A stretch of 64,000 bases of DNA from Micropterix aruncella (taxonomy: Eukaryota; Arthropoda; Insecta; Lepidoptera; Micropterigidae): the NCBI GenBank assembly GCA_944548615.1, contig OX155967.1, forward strand, positions 22,374,752 to 22,438,751. Reading direction: 5' to 3'. Made by a program: the position numbers and the translations under genes. The notes under the pieces were generated by a model, which saw nothing but the letters and a program-made list of their open reading frames with translations, was not told where the DNA came from and did not search any database. Shown here one piece after another: positions 32,158 through 43,921 of this stretch. Every line of letters begins with the position of its first letter. Within the stretch, counting starts at the first letter, position 1.

Positions 32158-33977
32158 TTTTGTTTTATTACGCTTTTTTTATTCTCGTTAACATCCATCT
32201 GAAAAGTTTTTATAGTAGTCTGACTAGTTCGACTCTAAAGTTTTGTCCTTTACAAAGGTGTGGTACCGATTGGTTACTATCACTGAAATCATTGTGTTTG
32301 TGATCAGTCGTGCTAGCAATCTTGACTAGCACCACTGTGGTTTGAATAGGTATCGTGAGAGGGAAGTATGCAAGGAGATGGTATACAAGGCAGTAATGGA
32401 CAGTATTCACATTCCCTAGTAGGTATAAATTATGTCAAGGTCTAACCATATAGTCATTGTATTTTTTTTTGTCCACAACAAGTTTTGTGCTTGATTGCTT
32501 GGAAGTTGTTCGGTGCTCCTTCAGTGAGTAGAGTTGGTTTTGTTACGGAGGTGAGGACAGCGGTTATTGATTTTTGTTCTTGTTACATGGGCCTTGTGCG
32601 TTCCATGACTAATTTTTGCTGTAGTAATTTTGTTTTTCCTCTACGGTCTGGTAGAGAGAGTTGAAAATGGCAGTTGACCTTCGCAGTAACTTACCTATCA
32701 GGTTTTCACTCATAGTTAACGAGGAAAAGTTGTTTTTTGTTTTAGTATTTTCTTATGTCCCAATTGGGTCGTTTCCTCCCTAAGAGCGGGACAGTTTTTT
32801 TTCCTTCAAGTGATTAAACAAGGAGTTTTCGTTATTGCTTGATAGTTGATGCTTTGGCGTTTTTGTTATCCTATAGTAGGAGAAATTGAATCGGGACGAT
32901 TCGTCTGAAATCGTTCGTTGGCACTTCCGATTTCTTTTTTTTGGAGGGGGCTGTAACAAAAACCGCATATTTTATTGTTTTGTTTTCGCGCCTTTGTGCA
33001 GATTATGTTCGCTGCAACTGTTTTTCATGGTTTCCTATTGTTTTTTATGTTTCCTGGTGTTTTTTCGCGATTTCGCGTGCATTCCTTCCATACTTTGACA
33101 GCTATAACCTAAATTCACGAAATTCGGTATGTTTTATTTTGACAGCCAATGACGCGCCTAACTCTCACGTGATTGGTCGAGGCCGCTGTTTTGGCCTTTT
33201 ATTCTTCTTCTTAATTTAACGGCGTTCGAGCCGTTTTTGACGTAATCTTCGGCGACTTCCACTTCGAGATCGTTCTATTTCGATTCAACATGGCTGGGAG
33301 ACGGTCGCACAGGTTCGGTCGTGGGGATTGGCAACCGCCGTAAAGCATAAAGGCCGGAGATCGACCGCCTGGCGGTAAAATTTGTTATGTGAAGTGTGTG
33401 TGACTTATCTGGTAAGCATTTAATTTCCTTTTGGGTAGCTTTCATGTAGCAGGATTTTTCTATTGATCGTAGCTTGCGGCACTTTTGAACTTCTGTCATA
33501 TGCGTATTTTAACTACTGCTAAATAAGTGACGAAATCGTCGCTAAATGTGACGGGACTTGCCTCCACGTCAGGGAATTTGCCTGCATATCCGGAATCTGC
33601 TATTTTTATTTGGCTGAGCACATGTGACGCGCCGATAAGCGGGAATTGAAGAAAGGGTGCCTGCGGGCGATTAAACACGGATACTTTACATAACCTTGTT
33701 TCTTTTTGTGCTTTAGTCTTTTGTGTGTCTGAGGAAAAGGGTTTTCTGTTGGCCAAATCCAGTGCCGATTATTCTAGCCCACCCTCTTAGATCGCTTTTT
33801 TTAGGTTAACTCTTCTTTTTTTTCAAAATTTCTTTCGGGTATATTTTAAAAAAAAATCAGTTTCCTTCTTTATCTTTAAAAGTAAGGTGGCGTCCTTTTA
33901 CATTCATTCTTTTGGGTTTTGGTGGTTTCTGCCGTGTCTCTTCAAAACACGGTAGATTAGTAATTAGAGGTTATAAT
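32158..33977. other. Unassigned; possible 3' end or LTR of the gypsy remnant
   Basis: No coding region can be supported. A purine-rich AAGAGCGGGACAG lies at 32780-32793 before a T-rich run. GC-richer, promoter-like DNA lies at 33200-33370. I could not find a repeated LTR. Confidence 0.25.
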
Positions 33978-34698
33978 TGGAGTATGCACTGATGGTGCAC
34001 CTTTTATCGTCGGCTTACGTAAAGGTTTCATAGGAATTTTGAATGAAAAAGCAACAGAATTAAATGTGCAAAAAGATGATTTGATAGTCCTTCATTGCAT
34101 TATCCATCAGCAGAACTTGTGTTTTAAGTCCATTCGACTCCAGAGTGTTATGAATGTGGTAGTAAAAACCATCAACTTTATTCGATCCCGAGGGCTTAAC
34201 CATCGTCAGTTCAAGGCGTTTTTGGATGAAATATCAGCTGAATATAACGACGTAACATATTATTGTGAAGTCAGATGGCTGAGCAAAGGAAATATGTTGA
34301 AATGGTTTTACGAGCTTAGATATGAGATAGCAGACTTTATGAAAATAAAAGATAAACCACTATCTGAATTAAGTGACCCAAAATGGATATGTGACTTAGC
34401 ATTTCTGGTCGATCTTAGTGCTTGTTCACGTTGACTCGCGGGCGCGGTGGCGAGTGCGGTCACGAAATATCAAACACACAGATTTATATCCAAGTGTTCA
34501 CGTACAAAACGCAGGTGCGGCGAAAGTAGCGGGCCAACAGGCGACCAGCGCGTGCGGCGCGCTCGCGGCTATAACAACCCTTGATGATGTTTGTTTGTGT
34601 TCACGTCGAACTAGCGGCGGGGCGCGCGATTCACTCGCGACGTCAGATAAGTTCAACCAGTTTGAACTTGTCGCTAGAAACGATAGCACGTTTTCATT

Positions 34699-36509
34699 AT
34701 GTCGTTCAATACAGAAGAGTTTATCAGTGCTGTTCAGGGTAGAACTCCAATTTGGCAAAGTAAACACAGTCATCATATGAACAGAAACGTTCTTAATAAG
34801 CTATGGAAGGAAATTGCTGAATTGTTTCCTGATATGGAGGGTGAGTAAATGAAATGTTGTCATATTTATAGATAATTTATTTTTTTAAATTTTTATATGG
34901 AATTACATATTATGACAGACTACAAAAGAGACAAAAATACTACAAAGGTAAAATGACGACTGCGTACTCGTTATATTAAACGATTGTTTTCCCAAAAATA
35001 TTTCGTGAAAAGATTCCGAGTTTGTTTAGCTCGATTTGACGGATTGTTGTTTCTTCCAGGTTGACGCCTTTGGTGCCGAGTTTGAGTTGTTAACTCATTA
35101 TCGCAATCATAACCATCTATATCAATTACAATATTATGCAATAAGCAAGCGGTTTTTATGATCAGGCGTGCATGTTTAACATCAGTTTCAATGGGTTTTA
35201 ACAAAATTCGCCATTTATTGCATAAAATTCCGAATGCACATTCCACGGTTTTTCTCGCTCTTGACAATCTATTATTAAAATTTTCTCTCTCTTGATTCAA
35301 TACTCTTTGTGGATATGGACGCATTAGATACTCTTTAAGAGGATAAGCTTCATCAGCTACTATAACATATGGAGCTGTAATATTAGAATTGGGTAATGTT
35401 CGTGGTTCTGGAATATTAAATGCGCCTCTTTCGAGTAGCCGGTTTAAGGACGAGGCGTTGAATGTGCCGCCGTCACTTTGCTTTCCTCTACCTCCGACTT
35501 CAATAGTTAAAAATCTCTTCTTCGCATCAGCCATAGCTTGCAAAACAATAGAGAAATATCTCCTGTAGTTATAAAATGCCGATCCTGAACTTTTAGGTCG
35601 TTTCACTCTACAGTGCTTACCGTCCAAACTGCCAATGCAGTTAGGAAAGTTCCACATGTTCTCAAAATCTAAAGAAATATTCTTAAGTTGGTCTTCAGAT
35701 GGCTGTGGCATGTGGACATTTAAATTTTTTTTCCAAATAGCTTCACAGGTACTATAAACAATCTCAGACACTGTACTAACACCCAAACGAAAGCTATAAG
35801 CCAAAGATCGAAATGCCAACCCAGTGGAGAGATATCTGAAAAATATAAAAAAATACAATTATAATTTAAAACTTAAATATACCTATACTAATTACTTAAT
35901 AAACTAAAATTAGGTAGGTCATGAAAACTAAACAAAATATTTTTTTTTACAGAAAAAGGTTTAAGAAAAAAGTGGAAGAACATTAGGGACCAATTTATGA
36001 AAGAGTTTAAAAAAATTCCGGTTCCTCGTTCTGGTGATGCTGGAACTGATAAAATCACTTCAGTGTGGCCATATTTTGAAATGATGCTCTTTTTAAAAGA
36101 TGACATTACCCCGGAATTAAATGAAGGCAATTTAGATGAAACTACTGATGAAAACTATAATAATGAGCGGTCCCCAACTCCCCAGTCAATAGCTGGTTCA
36201 TCTACAAGTACACAATATACGAGCATCAAACGTAAATGTGCACAAGATATTAGACAGGAGTTTATGGAATTGGAGAAGAAAAAGTTGGACTTATTACAAA
36301 TTAAACTGTCGCAAAGCAGCGGAAGCCAAGAAGAAGACTGCGAAGATCTGTTATTTTTTAAAAGTTTGTTGCCGTACATGAAAGGATTATCTCCTATGGA
36401 AAAATTGCGCACGAGAAACAAGATTACACAAGTTATTATGGATGAAATGAATAGTGGCACGACACTACAGGCTTACCATGGTTATAATACTTACGAATAC
36501 AACGCATAA
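34699..36509 (+). CDS. MADF-BESS DNA-binding protein of Harbinger (two exons)
   Basis: Exon 1 34699-34840 (donor GTGAGT), exon 2 35953-36509 (acceptor TTTTTTTTACAG); the spliced length is 699 nt, 232 residues. Residues about 6-85 form a MADF (Myb/SANT-like) domain: FISAVQGRTPIWQ, LWKEIAELFPDMEEKGLRKK, WKNIRDQFMKEFKK; the intron splits it. The C-terminal BESS motif is CEDLLFFKSLLPYMKGLSPM. In Harbinger elements such partners bring the nuclease to the nucleus and to the transposon ends. The nuclease's second exon (35835-34971) lies entirely inside this gene's intron on the other strand. Confidence 0.88.
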
Positions 36510-36976
36510 AATTATGGAATATGGCAAACTTCGTAGAATAGATTATAATATGATAGAATAGATATAATATGATAATGATAATATTAATTAATTATAATTA
36601 GAGTAACCTTGCTTGAATTAGAATTACTGTAATTATCTAACCTAATAAATAGTGATAATTAAATACGAAAATTACTTTTTTCAACTCACCTTATAGTTAC
36701 AAATAACCTTTCTTCGGGCTTTATACTTTTATGAAAATTTGTGTCTTTTTTTGAAATTTCACTCCTTATTGAATCCAGTATGTAATCAAAACAGTTGACA
36801 GTCATCCTGGTATATCCATAAAATCTCGGAGGATATTCTCTCAATTTACTATATAAAGTATGAAATTCACCATACCGTTCTCTTTCTTTATTAATTTCGT
36901 GTACACCGATTCTAATTTTTGTCATTTCCCACTTTAGGTATGAATTTTCGATTAAAAATAAAAGATCGTCGTCCAT
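34971..36976 (-). CDS. Harbinger DDE nuclease (HARBI1-like, two exons)
   Basis: Exon 1 36976-36690 (donor GTGAGT), exon 2 35835-34971 (acceptor TTTTTCAG); spliced 1152 nt, 383 residues, the normal family size. The junction reads ..FVTIR/YLSTGLAF. Catalytic triad: Asp in GSLDGKHCRV, Asp in VIVADEAYPL, Glu in RARKTVECAFGIL. The start chosen is MDDDLLFLIENS; an in-frame upstream Met at 37036 would add 20 Arg-rich residues. The second exon of the MADF gene (35953-36509) lies inside this gene's 854-bp intron on the opposite strand. Confidence 0.9.
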
Positions 36977-37728
36977 GTCTTCAACCTCTGACAACACGTC
37001 ACACCCGCGCAAACGCCTAGCGGCCAATGTGAACACGAGTTCGCCACGTCATCGCGCCCGCGCCCGTCACCGCGCCCGCGCGTTCCTACGTGAACAAGCA
37101 CTTACAGGCTATTTGAATGATTTAAATTTGAAACTTCAAAAACAAGGACAGTTAGTAAATGATTTGTACAGCCATTTGAAAGCGTTTCAGATCAAACTAC
37201 GCTTGTGGGAGTCACAGATGCTGTCTGGTAACAGTTACCATTTCAACACGCTCTCTGCGTATGAAAATATTGCTTATGCTCAATATGCTGAAGAACTCAA
37301 GTTACTGTCGGAACAATTTTCGAACAGATTTAGCGACTTCAAAATCATGGAACATTGTTTCAGTTTATTTGCTACTCCTACAAAACATACATGCTCCAAT
37401 ACACTTACAAATGGAGTTAATCGAGATTCAAGAAAACTCACTCCTAAAATCCAAATTTGAAGAAGTAGAGTTGTGCGATTTCTACAAAAAATACCTAGAA
37501 GAAGACAATTTTCCGCAGCTTAGAAAATTTGCAAGAAGATTGATTTGTGCGTTAGGCAGTACTTATAAATGTGAACAGTTCTTTTCATTGATGAAAGTTA
37601 ATAAATCAACACATCGTACAAGACTGACTGACGATAATTTAGAAAATTCTTTACGTCTTCGTATCAGTGGAATTAATCCAAATATCGATGGATTGTTTTC
37701 CCAAATTCAAGCTCAAGTGTCTCATTGA

Positions 37729-38000
37729 TTTCGGTGTATTTAACTTTCGTAGTTTGTAACAATTGCAAATTTAAAGATTTAATTATAATGTACCATTTTT
37801 TAAAATTTCATTTTGTTATTTTAATAAATTGTACTATAATAAATAACATTGTCGTATTATTTCATGTCTAATATCTAATGCAAAAAATATTATCACTACT
37901 TTAAAATGCACTGAGTACTTTTAAACGCGGCCCGCGAACGTATTTGCACGCTAAACTTTGGCCCTTAACATGTCAAAGGTTGCCCATACCTGCACTATGG
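37729..38000. other. Short AT-rich spacer
   Basis: Downstream flank of the hAT remnant. The string AACGCGGCCCGCGAACG.. CCATACCTGC near 37923-37995 resembles hAT ends by eye, but I could not pair it with a left end. Confidence 0.25.
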
Positions 38001-38109
38001 CATGCCTCAAAAGCCGATTTATAAATACGAAGTCAATGTTTATAATCTTATAACCTCAAAAAAATATAAACTCTTTGCCATTCACTATATGTGTTTATTT
38101 ATAGGAAAT

Positions 38110-41066
38110 TCGATGTTACAAGTTCACCGGCGGCTGTGGGCTGAGGTGACAGAGACCTTGAACGCTATGGGGTTAAGAAGACCCAAAAAGATTGGTTTGA
38201 GGTATGGTACTTGTGTTTTTATAGGAAATATTTTTTGATCATTTTTTAAAAAAAATCTGTTGTTAAACTTTCAGACGTATAAATGCCAGGAAGACGTATA
38301 AAGCTAGCCAGGAAGACCAAACTGAAGCTGCGTAAGGTTAAAAAGGAGCAGCAGAGAACGGGAGGCGGCCCACCAAAGGAGCCGAAGCTGACTGATGCGG
38401 AAAACATTATGGTCACCATAGAAGGGTGGTCAAGCATAGTCGGTCTACGCGGGACCACTGAAACTGTAAGTATTGCAGTTGAGAGGTTACCACGACCGAA
38501 GAGATGAACGGGGAAATTATGTCGAACCCGATACCATTCCATGGCATGGTTTGCACAGAATTGCCCAGAAGGCTATAGCAATATGGTGCCTAAAACTGAA
38601 TAAATGAGAGATTGTTTCCTGCGATACGTTATTGCCATCCTTATCAAATCAAAGGTTCCTGGAGATATATTGCAGATATCATTTTGTACGATGATGTGGA
38701 ACACCTACGAAGCATTCTTCGCGTTTTACGCGATGTGATGTTTTCACCCTAGAGACCTTGAACGCTATGGGGTTAAGAAGACCCAAAAAGATAGGTTTGA
38801 GGTATGGTACTTGTGTTTTTATAGGAAATATTTTTTGGTCATTTTTAAAAAAAAATCTGTTGTTAAACTTTCAGACGTATAAATTGCTAGCCAGGAAGAC
38901 CAAACTGAAACTGCGTAAGGTTTAAAAGGAGCAGCAGAGAACGGGAGGCGTCCCACCAAAGGAGCCGAAGCTGACTGATGAGGAAAACATTATGGTCACC
39001 ATAGAAGGGTGGTCAAGCATAGTCGGTCTACGCGGGACCACTGAAACTGTAAGTATTGCAGTTGAGAGGTTTCCCTCGACCGAAGAGATGAACGGGGAAA
39101 TTATGTCGAACCCGATACCATTCCATAGCATGGTTTGCACAGAATTGCCCAGAAGGCTATAGCAATATGGTGCCTAAAACTGAATAAATGAGAGATTGTT
39201 TCCTGCGATACGTTATTGCCAACCTTATCAAATCAAAGGTTCCTGGAGATATATTGCAGATATCATTTTGTACGATGATGTGGAACACCTACGAAGCATT
39301 CTTCGCGTTTTACGCGATGTGATGTTTTCACCCTAGAGACCTTGTACGCTATGGGGTTAAGAAGACCCAAAAAGATAGGTTTGAGGTATGGTACTTGTGT
39401 TTTCAAAGGAAATATTTTTTGGTCATTTTTTAAAATATCTGTTGTTAAACTTTCAGACGTATAAATTGCTAGACAGGAAGACCAAACTGAAACTGCGTAA
39501 GGTTTAAAAGGAGCAGCAGAGAACGGGAGGCGTCCCACCAAAGGAGCCGAAGCTGACTGATGAGGAAAACATTATGGTACCATAGAAGGGTTGGTCACGC
39601 ATAGTCGGTCTACGCGGGACCACTGAAACTGTAAGTATTGCAGTTGAGAGGTTACCACGACCGACGAGATGAACGGGGAAATTATGGCGAACCCGATACC
39701 ATTCCATGGCATGATTTGCACAGAATTGCCCAGAAGGCTATAGCAATACCCGATACCATTCCATGGCATGGTTTGCACAGAATTGCACAGAAGGCTATAG
39801 CAATATGGTGCCTAAAACTGAATAAATGAGAGATTGTTTCCTGCGATACGTTATTGCCAACCTTATCAAATCAAAGGTTCCTGGAGATATATTGCAGATA
39901 TCATTTTGTACGATGATGTGGAACACCTACGAAGCATTCTTCGCGTTTTGAGCGATGTGATGTTTTCACCCTATGACTGTTAAAACTTGAAAAATATCTT
40001 TTATAATGGACGCATGATTGATATTGATAAAAATATTAATAATATTATTATAAGAAATGGATGAATAATATTGTGTAAAGAGATGGATATTGAGCAACAT
40101 GATGAAATAAATAAGGAATCAGGTATTTCAGGAATGAATGACAACACTATTCAAGTGATGCAGTTGAGAGGTTACCACGACCGAAGTTCTGTTGTGATCA
40201 TCATGTCAGGTTGCCAATAAATAAAACGAATGACTTATTAAATTATTTTACAGGGTATCCGAACGCTTTCGCAAAATGAACCGGTGGCTGGGTCGTCTGG
40301 CATGCAACAGCATCATCACCAGGGGTATTTCAAAATCCCTAAGAATTTTTTAACTACATACAATTTTTAAATACTATTCTACTATTGAGTTTTAAGATTG
40401 AGCTATTTATTATTTTACAGGATATGATGACTACGTTGCATTGGAAACCGGGGAGCGGAGAGCGGGCGGCCGAACCGTCGATGCAGTGGAATCGGGAAGT
40501 GTCCAGAGTGACACTTACCGTAAGAATGTTTTTGGTAACCGCTAAGCGTTGCGGGAAAAGGATATTAGCACGAGCATTGTCAGTATATATAGCGTTATTT
40601 TGTTGATTGGCAGGAAACGCTCGAGCTGATGATGGAAGTGCAGCAACAGGACAGAGCCATCTCGCCGGTCGCATCATCGGCCGAGTCTCCTCATCGGCAG
40701 GACATATCAGACTACGTAAGTAAAATTAAAACAAAAGTGACGATGTTGGAAGCCCATTCCGAGGGCGGTTTGCAGAGCGCGCGGGAGTAGAGCCCGCAGA
40801 GCGTTCGCGTTGGCAGTCCGCAGAACGTTGGCACTGCAGTGTTCGCGGAACACGGCCCGCTGAACGTTCACATGCGCAATATGCAGCATAGACAGATGAA
40901 AGAAAGGGAGTTGAAGGAGCAGGAAATGCGCCACAGCGACCAACTCGTTCGTATGATTGAGAAAATGTCGCCGGTCAATCAGGGAATGGAAGCAGTCAAG
41001 GCCAAACTTGATAGGATGAGCGAAGGATCGTCTTACCTGAGCTACCCCAGCCATGCCAAATCCTGA
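38110..41066 (+). pseudogene. Myb/SANT-like (zeste-type) DNA-binding gene remnant, multi-exon
   Basis: Exon-like blocks lie in order on the plus strand. The first (38113-38200) has VHRRLWAEVTETLNAMGLRR and a GTATGG donor. The second, after TTTCAG at 38274, has LARKTKLKLRKVKKEQQRTG, GGPPKEPKLTDAE and a GTAAGT donor. Further blocks with splice-like borders lie at 40253-40320 (RTLSQNEPVAGSSGMQQHHH), 40422-40520 and 40613-40717 (ETLELMMEVQQQDRAIS). The last block ends at 41066 with a charged helix (RQMKERELKEQEMRHSDQLV). The pattern fits the regulatory protein zeste/Myb-SANT family, often the DNA-binding partner of transposons. Segments are triplicated and copies 2 and 3 have a stop (GTTTAA) after KLRKV. 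Confidence 0.55.
38151..39972 (+). repeat. Tandem triplication of a ~600-bp segment of the Myb/SANT-like gene
   Basis: Units start with AGAGACCTTG at 38151, 38751 and 39335 and each ends GTGATGTTTTCACCCT. Lengths are 600, 584 and 638 bp. The third contains an extra ~50-bp duplication of the block CCCGATACCATTCCATGGCA. Each unit carries one exon-intron-exon portion. Confidence 0.92.
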
Positions 41067-41943
41067 CCCCAATATGAACTTCTGCGATTAGGAAAAAAGA
41101 TTGAGAATGCACAACAGGGTATAAATTTATATAATGCAGCCGCTCATGCACAATCTAAGGTGAAGTCATCGGGCGTGAAAGGGGTCGATGAGGTGATGAA
41201 TGAAATGATAATGAGGTGATGAATGAGGTGATAATGAGGGGTCGATGAATGAAAGGGGTCGATGTCGATGAGGCTTCCACAATATGTGCGACGGATGAAG
41301 TTACAGGTTGTTCAAAAAATGAAGGATTGTAAAGTTTCTTCTGCTGTTCGATCGAATCGTGGTGGTAAGTATTCCCGCAATGGTTATTCTCTTGCTACTT
41401 CAAATCGATAGCTGCTGCTAAGGTAATTAATTACGAATTATAGAGGAAATTTTCCAATATTGAGAAATATACATTTACGCAATGCACTAATACTAACGTT
41501 ACGTTTGTTTATAGCACTTCTGAAGAATATTACGAATATTATCCAGTCACTATTTTCAAAGCTCGACATCGTCAAAATAAATCCAATGCATCGATTCTTC
41601 TATTTTGACCACATCGTTCTGCTGTGTGTCCATACAAACTGACCTTTTTGGTGCAGTTGTCCGCATGTACGAGCCCTAGAACACTGTCGCAGATGCCTCT
41701 TTAAACAATTCAAGTACATCAAAAAGCCAAGATGGAAGAAATGTCAACCCTACAAGTGATGTTAGAGAACATTTACCATCAACACAATGTGAATCCATTG
41801 ATAAATCACCCGGGATTTTGAATGACCATTCTAATTTATTTATTATAAAAGGTACACAAACAATACTCTAATATACATGGCTATCGCTAAGATTTTTACT
41901 TTGTTTCTAATTAGAGTATAATATTATATGCGTATATGAGTAT
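41067..41943. other. Unassigned with a short imperfect repeat
   Basis: GATGAGGTGATGAATGA/GAAATGATAATGAGG words are repeated at 41188-41275. The rest is AT-rich without a supported gene. Confidence 0.4.
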
Positions 41944-42113
41944 AAAATTATCAAAATTATCAGTACAAAAATTAATATCCTTAAAAATGATCAAAACAAA
42001 CATTTAAAATTTTAGAAATAAGTTTACAGTGAATTCTGAAAAACAATTAAACAATTAAATTGTAAAAAAAAATAGATCAAATATTATCTGGAATAAAATA
42101 ATAAAAACATACC
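41944..42113 (+). repeat. Left direct repeat flanking the virus-like ORF
   Basis: The best-matching core is 42011-42113 (GAAATAAGTTTACAGTGAAT ... TCTGGAATAAAATAATAAAA). It recurs at 42960-43063 on the same strand with scattered differences. Confidence 0.8.
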
Positions 42114-42187
42114 ATCAATAGGCGTTCCTCATCTCATCCCCTCTCCTCCGTCACTTTCCTCCGTCCAGTCACCCAATCCAAACGGCT

Positions 42188-42928
42188 ATGTTCAAGAGGG
42201 TCTCCATATTCTCAAATCCTCCGGTCTACGACCTCGAGACCTCCCCTCCAGAAGGCGTAACCACACTCCAGCCAGGCGCCTACCGATGCCAGGTTTCTGT
42301 CACCATGGAGGGGCCCATATCAAAGAAGGACCTTCCCAGAATGTTCGTTAGGCTAGCAGGACTGATCGTGGCGGACCTGTGCTTCGATACCCAAGCTTGG
42401 GAGACTCTCGCAGGTTACACGGCTAGTCATTTAAGTGCAGCGCTTCTAGCCAACTCGATCGTTATCCTAGAACCTGGATCTTCCGTGGCGGCGAACGTCA
42501 CATCCAGAGCGGACGTGAAGGGATTCGCAAAAAAACAGATAATTGGGCATAACGAGCCGAAAAGGAATCAGAGATCATCAAAGCATTGGGCCATGGAGGG
42601 AGACAACGGCACGCTAGTAATATTCACTTACACTGCCTTCCTCAGCGTGAGTAAGGTGACCTTCCTGATGCTCGACGAGCTGAGAAACACCGGCTACACC
42701 TCAAGACTACAGCTCAGCCCCAAAGTTATCAAACAGCTACGGTCCATATATGAAGCTCACAAGGGACGAGGAGCATTCTCAATCACACTGGGCGCGTCTG
42801 TCACCTTCAAGAAGATCAAATCCCTCAACCATCGGAACACTCAGAGCATCGACCCCTCTCTAGAAGTCTGGAGAGGAACCCCTGACTCTCCCGAGCGGCC
42901 CCGGCGCACTCCGCCTGCACTAATGTAA
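42188..42928 (+). CDS. Virus matrix-like ORF (endogenous viral element candidate)
   Basis: Uninterrupted 246-codon frame in a GC-richer island (about 42114-42930) with a pyrimidine-rich leader, flanked by AT-rich direct repeats. An N-terminal PPVY (residues 11-14) is a PPxY late-domain motif, as used by matrix proteins of several enveloped negative-strand RNA viruses to recruit WW-domain ubiquitin ligases for budding. The remainder is a globular mix of strands and helices with no transmembrane segment, and a Pro/Arg-rich C terminus. Size (about 27 kDa) fits rhabdovirus-like matrix proteins. PPxY also occurs in cellular proteins, so the assignment stays tentative. No other viral gene is adjacent. 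Confidence 0.4.
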   Translation: MFKRVSIFSNPPVYDLETSPPEGVTTLQPGAYRCQVSVTMEGPISKKDLPRMFVRLAGLIVADLCFDTQAWETLAGYTASHLSAALLANSIVILEPGSSVAANVTSRADVKGFAKKQIIGHNEPKRNQRSSKHWAMEGDNGTLVIFTYTAFLSVSKVTFLMLDELRNTGYTSRLQLSPKVIKQLRSIYEAHKGRGAFSITLGASVTFKKIKSLNHRNTQSIDPSLEVWRGTPDSPERPRRTPPALM

Positions 42929-42930
42929 AC

Positions 42931-43063
42931 ATAAAAATTATCAACACAAAAATGAAAAATTTTCGAAATAACTTTACAGTGAATTCTAAAAAACAGTTAA
43001 ACAATTAAATGGTAAAAAAAAAAAATAACAAATATTGTCTGGAATAAAATAATAAAAACATAC
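42931..43063 (+). repeat. Right direct repeat flanking the virus-like ORF
   Basis: Starts three bases after the TAA stop of the ORF and matches the left repeat (core 42960-43063). Confidence 0.8.
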
Positions 43064-43129
43064 GGTAAATTATCAATTTGTTTCATAATACGTTATTTAT
43101 AATGGACTTAACTACTAATGGTCCCACCC

Positions 43130-43920
43130 AGGTTGAAGAAATCAATGTTATCGGTTATAGTGTTGTATAACCGGCATGTACGTGAGATAGGATTGTGGAA
43201 AGATTGATTTGTCTGCGAAGTGGGAAGGTGAAATGTTAAGTGCTGCCTCAGTCGCCTGGATGGTACGTTGAAATTTAACGCTTCTAATAAATCTGGTGAG
43301 TATCCCGCCGTTAAGAAGTTTGTGCAGAAACATTAGACTTCCGCACTCTCTCCTCTTTCTAAGAGTAAAAATCTTAAAATAATTTAAACGCTCTTAATAA
43401 GAGTAGAAAGTGCGTGATAGGCCGGTTTTATAGGTTACCATAAGCATATACTTCCTCTGCACAGACTATCGCTTCCGAATGCCCCTCATAGTATGGATTC
43501 CAAATTATGGAACCAAACTCCAGTTGGCTGCGTACAAGAGAATTATAGAGCAAGTTAAAAGAGTTAATATTTTTAAACGGTTTAGTAACCCTATATATAA
43601 AACCCAGTGTTCGCTCGCTCTTACTTACTACATTGTTGATATGCTCTCTAAAAGTCAGGTGCTCGTCGTGAAGTATTCCTAGACCTCTTACACTTTTTGT
43701 AGATTTTAGTGTTGAATTGCCGATAGAGTAAGGGTAGTCTTTAATTTGCTTATTTCTAGTGAAACGAATAATTTGACATTTTTCAACATTCAGTTCCATT
43801 CTATTAGATTCACACCATTTCTTCAATTCGCAAAGATCTTTCTGTAGTGCATTGCAATCCTCCATTGTCAGTATTTCTTTGAATATTTTTAAATCATTTA
43901 ATCTATTTTTAAATCTAATA
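43130..43920 (-). mobile_element. 5'-truncated LINE, C-terminal RT portion
   Basis: Minus-strand coding pieces: LQKDLCELKKWCESNRMELN, VEKCQIIRFTRNKQI, LGFIYRVTKPF and LLYNSLVRSQLEFGSIIWNP (43900-43480), then FLHKLLNGGILTRFIR and PSHFADKSIFPQSYLTYM toward 43148. This is the standard tail of jockey/CR1-like LINEs. The YADD motif is just missing at the 5' truncation (43920), where a duplicated piece of the Myb/SANT-like region starts. At least one frameshift is present near 43430. Confidence 0.75.
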
Positions 43921-43921
43921 G

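Larger units (their letters stand above)
34418..37101. mobile_element. Complete PIF/Harbinger transposon, two intact interlocked genes
   Basis: Ends GTGCTTGTTCACGT and ACGTGAACAAGCAC are perfect 14-bp inverted repeats, followed inward by GC-rich sequence at both ends. TTA flanks each side (34415-34417 and 37102-37104), the PIF/Harbinger target duplication. It is 2684 bp long. It carries the nuclease on the minus strand and a MADF-BESS DNA-binding gene on the plus strand, both without stops or frameshifts. Confidence 0.93.
33978..37728 (+). pseudogene. hAT-derived GTF2I-repeat/ZBED-like transposase, split by a Harbinger
   Basis: Left piece 33978-34414: GVCTDGAPFIVGLRKGF, DLIVLHCIIHQQNLCFKS (the conserved C-x-x-H-Q region), EVRWLSKGNMLKWFYELR, DLAFLVDL. 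The Harbinger insertion 34418-37101 follows. The right piece from 37105 continues directly: YLNDLNLKLQKQGQLVND, then YSHLKAFQIKLRLWESQM. Removing the insert and one TTA joins them in frame (..VDLTGYLND..). A frame break near 37380 precedes the dimerisation part (GSTYKCEQFFSLMKVNKSTH, to 37728). In the family the DDE core sits in these blocks. The N-terminal zinc finger is missing. Confidence 0.8.
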
